From CAZXCK01 sp964639225 (GTDB lineage Bacteria; Chloroflexota; Anaerolineae; Aggregatilineales; Phototrophicaceae), in NCBI GenBank assembly GCA_964639225.1, contig CAZXCK010000105.1, positions 1 to 15,805 of the forward strand: 15,805 bases of DNA. The letters run 5' to 3'. Positions 1 through 7,365 of the stretch are shown piece after piece. The notes under the pieces are model-generated. The model saw only the letters and a program-made list of their open reading frames with translations, was not told the origin of the DNA and made no database searches. Made by a program: the position numbers and the translations under genes. Numbering within the stretch: the stretch's first letter is position 1; each line of letters begins with the position of its first letter.

Positions 1-80
1 GCAAGTGCACCGTGCGGCAGAAATCAGGTCATCTTCGGTGAAGTTGAAAAGGTTTTAGGCCCCCGGCTTCAGCCGGGGAT
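1..80 (+). mobile_element. Possible 3' remnant of an IS200/IS605-type element (tnpB tail plus end hairpin)
   Basis: Seen: a frame open from base 2 ends at a TAG at 56-58, and its last residues read SSSVKLKRF. The stop is followed immediately by a perfect 7-bp GC stem, CCCCGGC (61-67) and GCCGGGG (72-78), around the loop TTCA. Known: IS200/IS605-family elements often end with a short GC-rich hairpin just after the tnpB stop, and loops of this kind are typical. Inferred: the left edge may be the right end of such an element next to the defence island. The coding tail is too short to prove this. The hairpin could equally be a REP-like repeat, or a terminator without a good U tract. Confidence 0.33.
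61..78. repeat. GC-rich hairpin, 7-bp stem with TTCA loop
   Basis: CCCCGGC at 61-67 pairs perfectly with GCCGGGG at 72-78. The bases after the second arm (atgtctataatg) are not a U tract, so a classic intrinsic terminator is not well supported. A transposon end or a REP-type element fits better. Confidence 0.6.
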
Positions 81-100
81 GTCTATAATGTTTTCATGAG

Positions 101-120
101 ATATAGACTTTTCGCTATAT
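101..120. repeat. Short inverted repeat ATATAG / CTATAT
   Basis: ATATAG at 101-106 and CTATAT at 115-120 form a 6-bp inverted repeat separated by 8 nt. It lies in the gene-free leader upstream of sspB. It is AT-rich and could arise by chance; a protein-binding site is possible but unsupported. Confidence 0.2.
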
Positions 121-176
121 TTCCAGCACGTGACTTTATGCATCCAATAGAGCCAAAAGGGTTTACAGAAATCATC

Positions 177-189
177 GCGTATTATACGC
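177..189. promoter_or_regulatory. Candidate operator: inverted repeat GCGTA-tta-TACGC
   Basis: GCGTA at 177-181 and TACGC at 185-189 are perfect inverted arms around a 3-nt centre. The site sits just upstream of the best promoter candidate for the operon (-35 at 199-204), where an activator or repressor could act. No regulator gene is present in the window, so the role is inference from position and symmetry only. Confidence 0.25.
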
Positions 190-198
190 TAGCATGGA

Positions 199-227
199 TT
201 GTCAAGAGCCGTAGCAGGACTTATTGT
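199..227 (+). promoter_or_regulatory. Candidate sigma70-like promoter of the ssp operon
   Basis: TTGTCA at 199-204 (5 of 6 match to TTGACA) is followed after 17 nt by TATTGT at 222-227 (4 of 6 match to TATAAT). Transcription would begin near 234, leaving about 50 nt of leader before the chosen sspB start at 287. A weaker alternative is TTTACA at 162-167 with TATACG at 183-188, at a poor 15-nt spacing. No other convincing promoter was seen inside the closely packed operon. Confidence 0.35.
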
Positions 228-286
228 TACATATTTGTAATCATTTTGGTGCATTTTTGTGCATCCACAGGGTAAAGGAATATTTG

Positions 287-1264
287 ATGACTCGGCGGGG
301 CATAGAGTTAACCTCTGCAAATAGCAACCAAGGACAGAAACTGCCCGTAGTGCGGTTTTTTTTCTCCGGGCATGAGACTTTTCCCCTCCGTGTAGCCTGG
401 CTGCCGAAGGTAGTGGCCGCAGTATCCCGGGGACAAGAACCCTTTTCTAATCCACGTGAAGGGATGCGGATCCTAGGACTGGGTAAGAATATGATCAAAG
501 CACTTCAGTGCTGGAGCGATTACTTTGGAGTGGTTGAGCGTGAAAATGGTCGGCTGAAGGTCACGGAATTTGGAAAGATCATTTTTGGCGACAAAGGCGC
601 GGACCCCTTCCTTGAAGACAGGCGGACCCTTTGGCTCCTTCACTGGCGAGCCTCCACGAATACATCCCGCCCTTTTTTTGCATGGCACTGGCTTGTGAAC
701 CTCTGTCAGGAGCCTGCGTTTGCAATGAGTGAAGCACTTGAGGCGTTCCAAGCGGAATCCGGCACCTATCCGAGGCCTCTTTCTCATGTCACTCTGCGCC
801 AACACTTGGATGTCTTGCTGAGAACCTATGTCGCGTCCGTGAAAACGGGAAACCAGATTCCCGAGGACATGTTGGACAGTCCACTGTCCAGCCTAGGCCT
901 CATTCGAAGATTCGGGGAACGTCGGGGAGAGAGTGGACGCGATCCCCTCTTCTTGATCGATGTTCGAAGAAAAAATTCTATCTCCAACGGTTTATTTAGG
1001 TTTTGCCTGCATGATTGGTGGAATCGTTTCGTCACACATGAGGAAACTGTACTGTTTTCAGACGTTGCTTTTGGCCGATGCAGCCCAGGGCGCGTCTTTC
1101 GGATGCCGGAAGCCGAGATTCGAGATCGCATTGTTTTATTATCCCAAGAAAAACCATATGAATTCGCAGTTCTGGAAGGAGCGAACCAGCGGATGATACG
1201 CCGACTTAACTCAATTAGCTGCATTGATAACATTCTGCCGGAAGTATTCGGGAGGCATAATTGA
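287..1264 (+). CDS. sspB: SspB-like DUF4007 protein of a single-strand DNA phosphorothioation system
   Basis: This is a 325-residue protein that I assign to the DUF4007/SspB family. SspB is reported to nick DNA during single-strand phosphorothioation with SspA, SspC and SspD. Seen: the family-like motif FSGHETFPLR at residues 26-35, LGLGKNM at 64-69 in a likely DNA-binding helical segment, and a tract with DPFLEDR...WLLHW at 106-120. I chose the ATG at 287 because AAAGGA at 274-279 lies 7 nt upstream. The frame can be extended to a TTG at 224, but that codon overlaps the best -10 box and lacks a good Shine-Dalgarno. The gene overlaps sspC by 4 nt, indicating coupled expression. A T8 run at 356-363 lies just before the conserved motif. 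Family assignment rests on motif and gene order; I see no proven catalytic residues. Confidence 0.8.
   Translation: MTRRGIELTSANSNQGQKLPVVRFFFSGHETFPLRVAWLPKVVAAVSRGQEPFSNPREGMRILGLGKNMIKALQCWSDYFGVVERENGRLKVTEFGKIIFGDKGADPFLEDRRTLWLLHWRASTNTSRPFFAWHWLVNLCQEPAFAMSEALEAFQAESGTYPRPLSHVTLRQHLDVLLRTYVASVKTGNQIPEDMLDSPLSSLGLIRRFGERRGESGRDPLFLIDVRRKNSISNGLFRFCLHDWWNRFVTHEETVLFSDVAFGRCSPGRVFRMPEAEIRDRIVLLSQEKPYEFAVLEGANQRMIRRLNSISCIDNILPEVFGRHN
1250..1264 (+). promoter_or_regulatory. Shine-Dalgarno and TTGA stop/start overlap fixing the sspC start
   Basis: GGGAGG at 1250-1255 stands 5 nt before a TTG at 1261. This TTG shares TTGA with the sspB TGA stop (1262-1264). The strong Shine-Dalgarno and the overlap make the TTG the likely start and imply translational coupling. 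The weak start codon may hold SspC below SspB in amount, which is inference. Confidence 0.7.
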
Positions 1265-4200
1265 TAGAGCAGCAGCCTCATATCTCAAGTTTATTTCGGA
1301 TTCGGGGCGCATTCCTGAGGTCAGTGGACGTAACTGAAGACTATGATGATCCTCACTCCAGTGATCACTACGTGGTGACGAAACTGATTCGAGAGACCCT
1401 TCAGCGGGTATTGAGTGGTTTCCAGCCATTTTCTTCCCAGCGCGCCTGGCGCCTGACAGGAGATTATGGAACAGGCAAGTCGAGCTTTGCCCTTGCCTTA
1501 GCGCGGATTGCCGCAGGAGAAGATAAAAGACTTCCATCGGATCTTCGCAATTTGATGGATAACAACAAGGTGAAGCTCGAGCCGATTTTGATAACAGGCG
1601 ACCTTGAGTCACTGCGAAGCAGCATCTTGAGGGGTATTCGGGAAACGGAAAAACGAGTATTCGGAAAGAATGATTGCCCATCGAATATCAGTTCCAACGA
1701 GGAACTCATGGTGCTTTTGAACCGACTGGGCGATCGAATCCGGGCCACGAAGACCGGTGATGGCTTGCTTCTTGTACTAGATGAGCTGGGACAGAATCTA
1801 CGCTACGCTGCGCAACACCCGGATGAAGACGACATTTATCTGTTACAACGTCTAGGAGAAAAAGCGGTCCGGAGCAACGCAAAACCGATTATGGTGTTGG
1901 CCTTATTGCACCAGGGTTTTGCTTCTTACTCGGTTGAAGCCGATGCTGTTGCAAGAAAAGAATGGGAGAAGGTGGCGGGCCGTTACGAAGAGATCGTGTT
2001 TTTCCAGCCGCTCGAACAAAACGCAGTTTTGTTGACCGAAACTTTGGGTATCCAAGAAGCTCTGCTGCCAAAGAAACTCCAGAACCTTATGCGGAGCATA
2101 ATGCGCCGGGCTATAAAATCTGGCTTCTATGGATCACTTGCCGCTGAAAAGTCTCTCATATCTCTTGCCCCAAGTCTGTTTCCCTTGAATCCGTTCGTCT
2201 TGCCGGTTCTGATCGCATTGCTTCGAAAATTTGCTCAAAATGAGCGATCGATTGTAAGTTTCTTGACATCTTTTGAGCCATTTGGGCTTCGTGCATTTGC
2301 CGATAGAGTTACGATCAACGAAAAACTTTACCGGATTTCAGATCTCTATGACTACTTTAGGGCAAATCTATCGCAGCTATCAACCGGTCCTCATCGTGCG
2401 CGCTGGGATATTGCAGAATCTGTGGTTGATAACGGAATATCCTACGGAAAGACAGCGGAAAGAGTTCTCAAGGCTGTAGCTATCCTGAACATGATTGATG
2501 ATCCAAGCCTTCCATCGACGCGTGAAGTTCTTCTCGCTTCAGAATCAGAACCCGAAACCGCCGAAGTTGTTGAGCGACTTGTATCGGAGCAGCGGTTGCT
2601 TCACGAGCGAGGAACCGCGAAGGGGCTGTCTCTGTGGCCACATACAAGCGCAAGCCTTGAGGATCTACTGAGACAGGCCAATCTGGCTGTTGGCGGTTCA
2701 AATTCCTCTGATATCGACTTTCTGAACTACCTCCCGGAAAAACATCTGGTGGCGCGGCGGCATTACGTCCAGACTGGAAATTTGTGTCATTTTACGGTTC
2801 ATTACGTTCATGCCAAAGATGCGGATGAGGAACTGCAAAAAGCAGGTAGAGAGCTTTCTGGGGATGGGACGGTGCTTGTTATTGTTCCCTTCTCGAAGGA
2901 GGAGCAGCGAGCCATGTTCCAGATACCGGTCCTCAGATCTCTACCAGAACATGTCGTTTGTGGTATCAGTGCTCCTGTTGCTGGGGTATCCCATCTCCTC
3001 TCAGAGTTGAAACGCTGGGAGTGGGTCCGGAAGAATGCTCGGGAACTCACTTTCGACCAATTTGCTCGAGAATACGTGCGCAATGAAATAGAACGACTGA
3101 AAACCTCTCTAGGACGAGAACTAGAATTCCTTACGGAATTCATCGTTGATCGGGATCGATTGATTCACTGGTTTCATTGCGGTCAAGAGATTGAGATAGA
3201 GGACCAGCGTGGAATTGCAAATTATCTCAGCGTTGTATGTGAAAAGCTTTATCCAGATTGCCCGATTGTACTGAATGAACTCATCAATCGCAGAGTGACC
3301 CAATCCGCCGCTTCGCGCGCCCGAACGCTTCTGATTGAAGCGATTGCAAATAACCCAACAGAAGAAAATCTTGGCCTGGATGGCGAACGTAATCCGCCGG
3401 AACTGGCGATTTACCTGTCAGTGCTCAAGGAAGGCAAGCTTCACATTAGGGATGGAAACTCATGGAGATTTGCTTCGCACTCTGAGCTGAAGAAAGATCC
3501 ATGCCGCTTGGCGCCGAGCCTTAGGAAGATACACGACCTTTTGCTAGAGGCGGATTTGAATTCGGTGTCGGTAAACCGGATTTATCAGGAGCTACGTCGG
3601 CCTCCATTTGGTGTTCGAGATGGCCTGCTGCCTCTCCTTGTTGCGGTCTACCTAGCTGCACACTGGCAGGAAACGTCTGTTTATGAGGACGGCACTTTCC
3701 TATTGAAGGTCGGCGGTGACGAGTTCCAGAAGCTGAATAAAGAACCAGAAGCATTCACATTACAGCATTGTGCTGTGAATGGAATCCGCTTGGAAGTATA
3801 CAATCAAATAGCAGAGGTTCTCGGGGCCGAGAGGGACCAGTATCCAAATGTACTAACTGTAGTCCGGCCTTTAGTAACTTTTGCTGTTTCGCTTCCCGAA
3901 TATGTGAGGCATGCCCGTGAAAATCTATCCCCACAAACACGCAAAGTGAGAGACCTACTTCTCTCATCGCGAGAACCAGTAACTTTGCTTTTTAAAGAGC
4001 TACCGGAGGCATTGAGTCTGCCTGCTGTAAAAGCGAAATCATTTGGATCGGATCAGATCAATGGCCTCATAGAAGGGCTGACCGAAATTATAACCGAACT
4101 GAGAGATGCCTACCCGTCACTTTTGTTGCGCATTCGTAAAGGGCTCCAGGAGTCATTCGGTTTGAATGGAGGCTTCAACGAATTCCGTGAGGTTATTACC

Positions 4201-4665
4201 GCCAGATCATCCGCAATTACAAATCATATCGTTGATATAGATCTCAAAACATTTGTGTTACGCTTAGGAGATACTGCTCTTCAGGACAAACCGTGGCTCG
4301 AGTCCGTGGCGACTCTGGTTGGCAAGAAGGCACCAGAAAGATGGAGAGATATAGACGAGGTTTTCTTTTTCGAGCGACTAGCCACGCTTGTGCCCCGTTT
4401 CAAACGAGTCGAATCCATCGGTTTCACCGGAGGAGACGTAGATGCCGCAAGCTTCAGGCGCTGCCTCCGGCTGACAGTAACCCGGCCGGACGGTTCCGAG
4501 GTCGATGAGGTCCTGCATTGGAGCCCTGATGAGGACCAAAGCTTGCACTCTGTTGAAAAGGCACTAAGCAAACTGATTCAGAAACACGGCAAAATTGCAT
4601 TGGTGGCGGCTGCTAGTTTGCTTTGGCAGCAGGCTGAAAATGGTGAGGCCAAACAGGAGGAATAA
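1261..4665 (+). CDS. sspC: SspC-like large P-loop ATPase
   Basis: This is a 1134-residue ATPase, in the position and style of SspC, the ATPase partner of SspB and SspD. It also resembles BrxC/PglY-type defence ATPases. Seen: Walker A GDYGTGKS at residues 67-74; Walker B LLLVLDE at 169-175 followed by LGQNLRY; and a sensor-like strand PIMVLALLHQGF at 209-220. The remaining 900 or so residues are large, mostly helical-looking and without a motif I recognise, and probably serve in partner and DNA contacts. No signal peptide or membrane segment is apparent, so it is cytoplasmic. It starts at a TTG overlapping sspB, and its TAA stop directly abuts the sspD ATG. BrxC of a BREX system is the main alternative, but no pglZ, methyltransferase or brxL accompanies it. 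Confidence 0.78.
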   Translation: MIEQQPHISSLFRIRGAFLRSVDVTEDYDDPHSSDHYVVTKLIRETLQRVLSGFQPFSSQRAWRLTGDYGTGKSSFALALARIAAGEDKRLPSDLRNLMDNNKVKLEPILITGDLESLRSSILRGIRETEKRVFGKNDCPSNISSNEELMVLLNRLGDRIRATKTGDGLLLVLDELGQNLRYAAQHPDEDDIYLLQRLGEKAVRSNAKPIMVLALLHQGFASYSVEADAVARKEWEKVAGRYEEIVFFQPLEQNAVLLTETLGIQEALLPKKLQNLMRSIMRRAIKSGFYGSLAAEKSLISLAPSLFPLNPFVLPVLIALLRKFAQNERSIVSFLTSFEPFGLRAFADRVTINEKLYRISDLYDYFRANLSQLSTGPHRARWDIAESVVDNGISYGKTAERVLKAVAILNMIDDPSLPSTREVLLASESEPETAEVVERLVSEQRLLHERGTAKGLSLWPHTSASLEDLLRQANLAVGGSNSSDIDFLNYLPEKHLVARRHYVQTGNLCHFTVHYVHAKDADEELQKAGRELSGDGTVLVIVPFSKEEQRAMFQIPVLRSLPEHVVCGISAPVAGVSHLLSELKRWEWVRKNARELTFDQFAREYVRNEIERLKTSLGRELEFLTEFIVDRDRLIHWFHCGQEIEIEDQRGIANYLSVVCEKLYPDCPIVLNELINRRVTQSAASRARTLLIEAIANNPTEENLGLDGERNPPELAIYLSVLKEGKLHIRDGNSWRFASHSELKKDPCRLAPSLRKIHDLLLEADLNSVSVNRIYQELRRPPFGVRDGLLPLLVAVYLAAHWQETSVYEDGTFLLKVGGDEFQKLNKEPEAFTLQHCAVNGIRLEVYNQIAEVLGAERDQYPNVLTVVRPLVTFAVSLPEYVRHARENLSPQTRKVRDLLLSSREPVTLLFKELPEALSLPAVKAKSFGSDQINGLIEGLTEIITELRDAYPSLLLRIRKGLQESFGLNGGFNEFREVITARSSAITNHIVDIDLKTFVLRLGDTALQDKPWLESVATLVGKKAPERWRDIDEVFFFERLATLVPRFKRVESIGFTGGDVDAASFRRCLRLTVTRPDGSEVDEVLHWSPDEDQSLHSVEKALSKLIQKHGKIALVAAASLLWQQAENGEAKQEE

Positions 4666-4668
4666 ATG
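4655..4668 (+). promoter_or_regulatory. Strong ribosome binding site of sspD
   Basis: AGGAGG at 4655-4660 precedes the ATG at 4666 by 5 nt. It lies inside the last codons of sspC. It is among the strongest Shine-Dalgarno sites in the operon and fixes the sspD start exactly at the sspC stop. Confidence 0.75.
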
Positions 4669-5490
4669 GCTGATTCTGAGGATACCAAGAAGACAAGGCA
4701 TATCCTTAGCCTTTCTGGGGGCAAAGATTCTGCTGCTCTGGCTGTCCACATGCGTGGTCGAATAGAAGGAATGGAATACATCTTCCACGATACAGGAAAA
4801 GAACTCCCAGAAACCTATGAATACCTGGAAAGACTTGAGGCTTTTCTAGGTAAAAAGATCGTACGAACCACTTTCGGTACTACCTTTGATGATCTTCTAA
4901 GGCGATATGGCGGAATGTTACCATCAAAAAATAGAAGATGGTGCACTAAAATGATGAAACTTAAACCTTTTGAGGACTATGTGGGATCCGATTACTGCAT
5001 CAACTATATTGCCATACGCGCAGATGAAGATCGCATTGGCTATATTAGTTATAAACCGAATATCGAACCCGTTTTTCCATTTCGAGATGAGGGAGTCTCC
5101 TATCCTGACGTAATTCGAATCCTGAAAGACGCAGGAATTGGGTTGCCGCCATTTATGGAATGGGGACGTAGCCGGTCCGGTTGCTATTTCTGCTTTTTTC
5201 AGCAGAAAATCGAATGGGTGAGGCTGAAACAACAACATCCTGAATATTATGAGATGGCTAAGGCTTATGAGAAACCAAACCGTGTAAACTCCAACGTCTT
5301 TTTTTGGTGCAATAATGAATCACTTGAAAGCCTAGAACGCCCAGAAAGGACTCGGAAAATCATCGAAAATTGGAAGAAAACTCAGGAAAGAGAGCGTCAG
5401 CGCAGGAAAAATCTTCCATTGGCGGCAGTGCTCGCTGGTATGGACTATGAGCCACCGACCCGCGAAGGCTGCTTGATTTGCCAAATTTAG
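4666..5490 (+). CDS. sspD: SspD-like PP-loop (PAPS reductase / DndC-type) sulfur-transfer protein
   Basis: This 274-residue protein belongs to the PAPS-reductase/ATP-pyrophosphatase fold. DndC and SspD of this fold are thought to activate the DNA backbone and insert sulfur. Seen: the PP-loop SLSGGKDS at residues 15-22; HDTGKELPETYEYL at 41-54, typical of the fold after the loop; RRWCTKMMK at 90-98 with Cys93; AIRADE at 116-121; and RSGCYFC at 170-176 with Cys173 and Cys176. A second CxxC (Cys269, Cys272) lies at the extreme C terminus. Cys93 with the CxxC pair is the usual layout for iron-sulfur binding in DndC-like proteins; that reading is inference here. A true assimilatory PAPS reductase is unlikely given the ATPase and DUF4007 neighbours. 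The gene sits between sspC (0 nt) and sspF (10 nt). Confidence 0.85.
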   Translation: MADSEDTKKTRHILSLSGGKDSAALAVHMRGRIEGMEYIFHDTGKELPETYEYLERLEAFLGKKIVRTTFGTTFDDLLRRYGGMLPSKNRRWCTKMMKLKPFEDYVGSDYCINYIAIRADEDRIGYISYKPNIEPVFPFRDEGVSYPDVIRILKDAGIGLPPFMEWGRSRSGCYFCFFQQKIEWVRLKQQHPEYYEMAKAYEKPNRVNSNVFFWCNNESLESLERPERTRKIIENWKKTQERERQRRKNLPLAAVLAGMDYEPPTREGCLICQI

Positions 5491-5500
5491 GTCAAAAAAA

Positions 5501-7357
5501 ATGAACGATCAGCCGTTATGTCAGAGATGGATTCAATTTCTGAGAGGGTACACGCCGACGGCGCGAAATGATAGCATGATCACCGAGAGGATCGGGAATC
5601 TGGCATCTCGCTACCATGTGGCCCCAATCAGTTTTGAGCATCCTTTGGAAGAATCGCTGATTCCTCTGTTTTTTAATGAGGATAATGAGCGCATTGCCCG
5701 TGATGCCCTGAAAAACGTGATTTTAACCGGTATGGCAGGGGATGGAAAAACCGCTCTGTGCTACGACTTATGGAGAAAGCTTTTCGGTTCGGAACCGCCA
5801 AAGGGAAAATGGAAAAAGCGTGAACTGAATTGGGATGGGAATCCCCTTACCATTAGCTTTATTTTTGATTTCAGCGCCTTCTTTACACCACGAGATAATG
5901 ATTCGCTTCCCTCGGAAATACTGTCATTCCTCGAGGATTTTTCGGTCTCGGTTTTCACCGAGGAAACTATCGAAACCGTTTACGTTCTCGCTATAAATGA
6001 TGGGCAGTTTGCCGAACTATGGAGACGCCTACCTGAATCTTCACCGGCGAAGCGGTTAGCAGACCTGATCACGGACCTGCATGCGACGAACACGCAGGAC
6101 TCGGACTATCGACTAAGCTTTTTCAATCTGAGTCTGATCCCAACTCGAGAGCTTTTTGCCAGAGTTTACGAAGCTTTTGTCTCTCGCCTCGAGTGGGATG
6201 ACTGCCTGTCACACCCCGAATTGAAAGAATTTGGGAGTTATTCGCCCCTTATACGAAATCTGCATGCACTGCGTAGTCCTCCGTACAAACGCCGGCTATA
6301 TGATCTGATAAGCCTTTGTGACGGATGTAAACGGCACATTCCCATACGAGAATTGCTTATGTGGATGGCAAATGGACTTCTTGGACTGAAGAACGCGCCA
6401 CAAGGAGTAGCAACTCTCGATGAACTGCGAAAGTGCCTTACTTTGGAGGACGCCCAACGCGGCGCTCTTCATAGAAATCTCCTTGGAGAGAATCTTACTC
6501 CGAATCAGCGTGACCGCTTTGCGATATTCCGCTTTCTCCACGGCTTGAAACTGGGTAGTGAAACAATTAACGACTTGGATGAGCTTATTATTTTTGGCTT
6601 GCACCTTGATCATCTTCGGGATGCCTATCAGTCATTGGTAAAGCAGGATCCGTTTCAGCAACGTGACCCAAGCTTGGAGCATACACTGAATAGCTATATC
6701 CAAGGGAATATTGAAAACTATGCGGAAGTACTGGAAGCCCTTTCTTGTGAGCGAAGGCGGATCTTTTTCTCGTCTGAAGAAGAAGCATTAAAAAAAGCAC
6801 TGCCAACTCGATCAATTTGGGCTATAACGGTTTTCCATAGTGCTGAAGATTATCTGAATTACCTATTAGATGATAATATGAAAAACCCAGTTCCGAGTGT
6901 GCTGACACGGAAACTGATTCTAGGACTAAATCGGGTGTGGACAGGTCTGCTGGCTGAAGATGATGAAATGCTTTTTCTTGCAAAGGGGCTCAATCTGTCG
7001 TCTGCAGCTATCAGCGATGTTTTTGTTATGAGAATACCCATAACAGACGATTTTGGAGAGATATGTATTTCAATTTTAAAGCCTAGGCAGACTATTCTTA
7101 TCCCCCAACTTCAGATTATCTGGCGTATGGGGCAGGAGCCATTTCAGTTCGATCTCACACTCGAAAGGTTCGAGTTTCTAATGCGAGTCGCTGATGGCGT
7201 GATGCCTAATGCTTTCTCAAAAGAATGCTGGGAAGATATCATCACTCTGAAAACGAAGTTTTTACGATACATGCAGAGAAATGGATTTAAGCTCCCAGGG
7301 ATTCGAACCATCGAAACCGATGAGATGGGTAAATTGAAGTCAATTAAACTCGTTTAG
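5501..7357 (+). CDS. sspF: SspF/DptF-like P-loop protein of the restriction arm
   Basis: This is a 618-residue cytoplasmic protein. Seen: Walker A GMAGDGKT at residues 77-84, after a strand KNVILT; a second strand VYVLAINDGQF at 160-170, in the Walker B position but with Asn166-Asp167 instead of Asp-Glu; and a largely helical remainder without recognised motifs. The pairing of a GxxGxGKT loop with a hhhNDG strand resembles DptF, a component of PT-dependent restriction, and the gene occupies the SspF place in sspBCD-sspFGH cassettes. Its start has only a weak AGG (5489-5491), followed by an A8 tract running into the ATG. It lies 10 nt after sspD and 8 nt before the next gene. I infer that it is an NTPase working with SspG and SspH. 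A generic STAND or AAA-like ATPase is the alternative. Confidence 0.68.
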   Translation: MNDQPLCQRWIQFLRGYTPTARNDSMITERIGNLASRYHVAPISFEHPLEESLIPLFFNEDNERIARDALKNVILTGMAGDGKTALCYDLWRKLFGSEPPKGKWKKRELNWDGNPLTISFIFDFSAFFTPRDNDSLPSEILSFLEDFSVSVFTEETIETVYVLAINDGQFAELWRRLPESSPAKRLADLITDLHATNTQDSDYRLSFFNLSLIPTRELFARVYEAFVSRLEWDDCLSHPELKEFGSYSPLIRNLHALRSPPYKRRLYDLISLCDGCKRHIPIRELLMWMANGLLGLKNAPQGVATLDELRKCLTLEDAQRGALHRNLLGENLTPNQRDRFAIFRFLHGLKLGSETINDLDELIIFGLHLDHLRDAYQSLVKQDPFQQRDPSLEHTLNSYIQGNIENYAEVLEALSCERRRIFFSSEEEALKKALPTRSIWAITVFHSAEDYLNYLLDDNMKNPVPSVLTRKLILGLNRVWTGLLAEDDEMLFLAKGLNLSSAAISDVFVMRIPITDDFGEICISILKPRQTILIPQLQIIWRMGQEPFQFDLTLERFEFLMRVADGVMPNAFSKECWEDIITLKTKFLRYMQRNGFKLPGIRTIETDEMGKLKSIKLV

Positions 7358-7365
7358 GGAAAAAA

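Noticed and set aside
84..89. Perfect TATAAT box
   Set aside because: The -35 region 17 nt upstream falls in the CCCCGG hairpin and gives no match, so it is not supported as a promoter.
224..286. TTG-led extension of sspB adding 21 residues
   Set aside because: The added stretch overlaps the best -10 box, has no good Shine-Dalgarno, and is followed by an ATG at 287 with AAAGGA at proper spacing.
473..805. Minus-strand frame of 110 codons inside sspB
   Set aside because: It is a shadow of sspB with no ribosome site or domain pattern. The same applies to the other antisense frames within the operon.
1261..5490. BREX type 4 reading (BrxC plus PAPS-reductase-like BrxP)
   Set aside because: There is no pglZ or brxL nearby, and the DUF4007 gene plus the F-G-H trio fit the Ssp phosphorothioation cassette better.
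4666..5490. Assimilatory PAPS reductase
   Set aside because: The neighbours are defence genes, not sulfate assimilation genes, and the cysteine layout is of the DndC/SspD kind.
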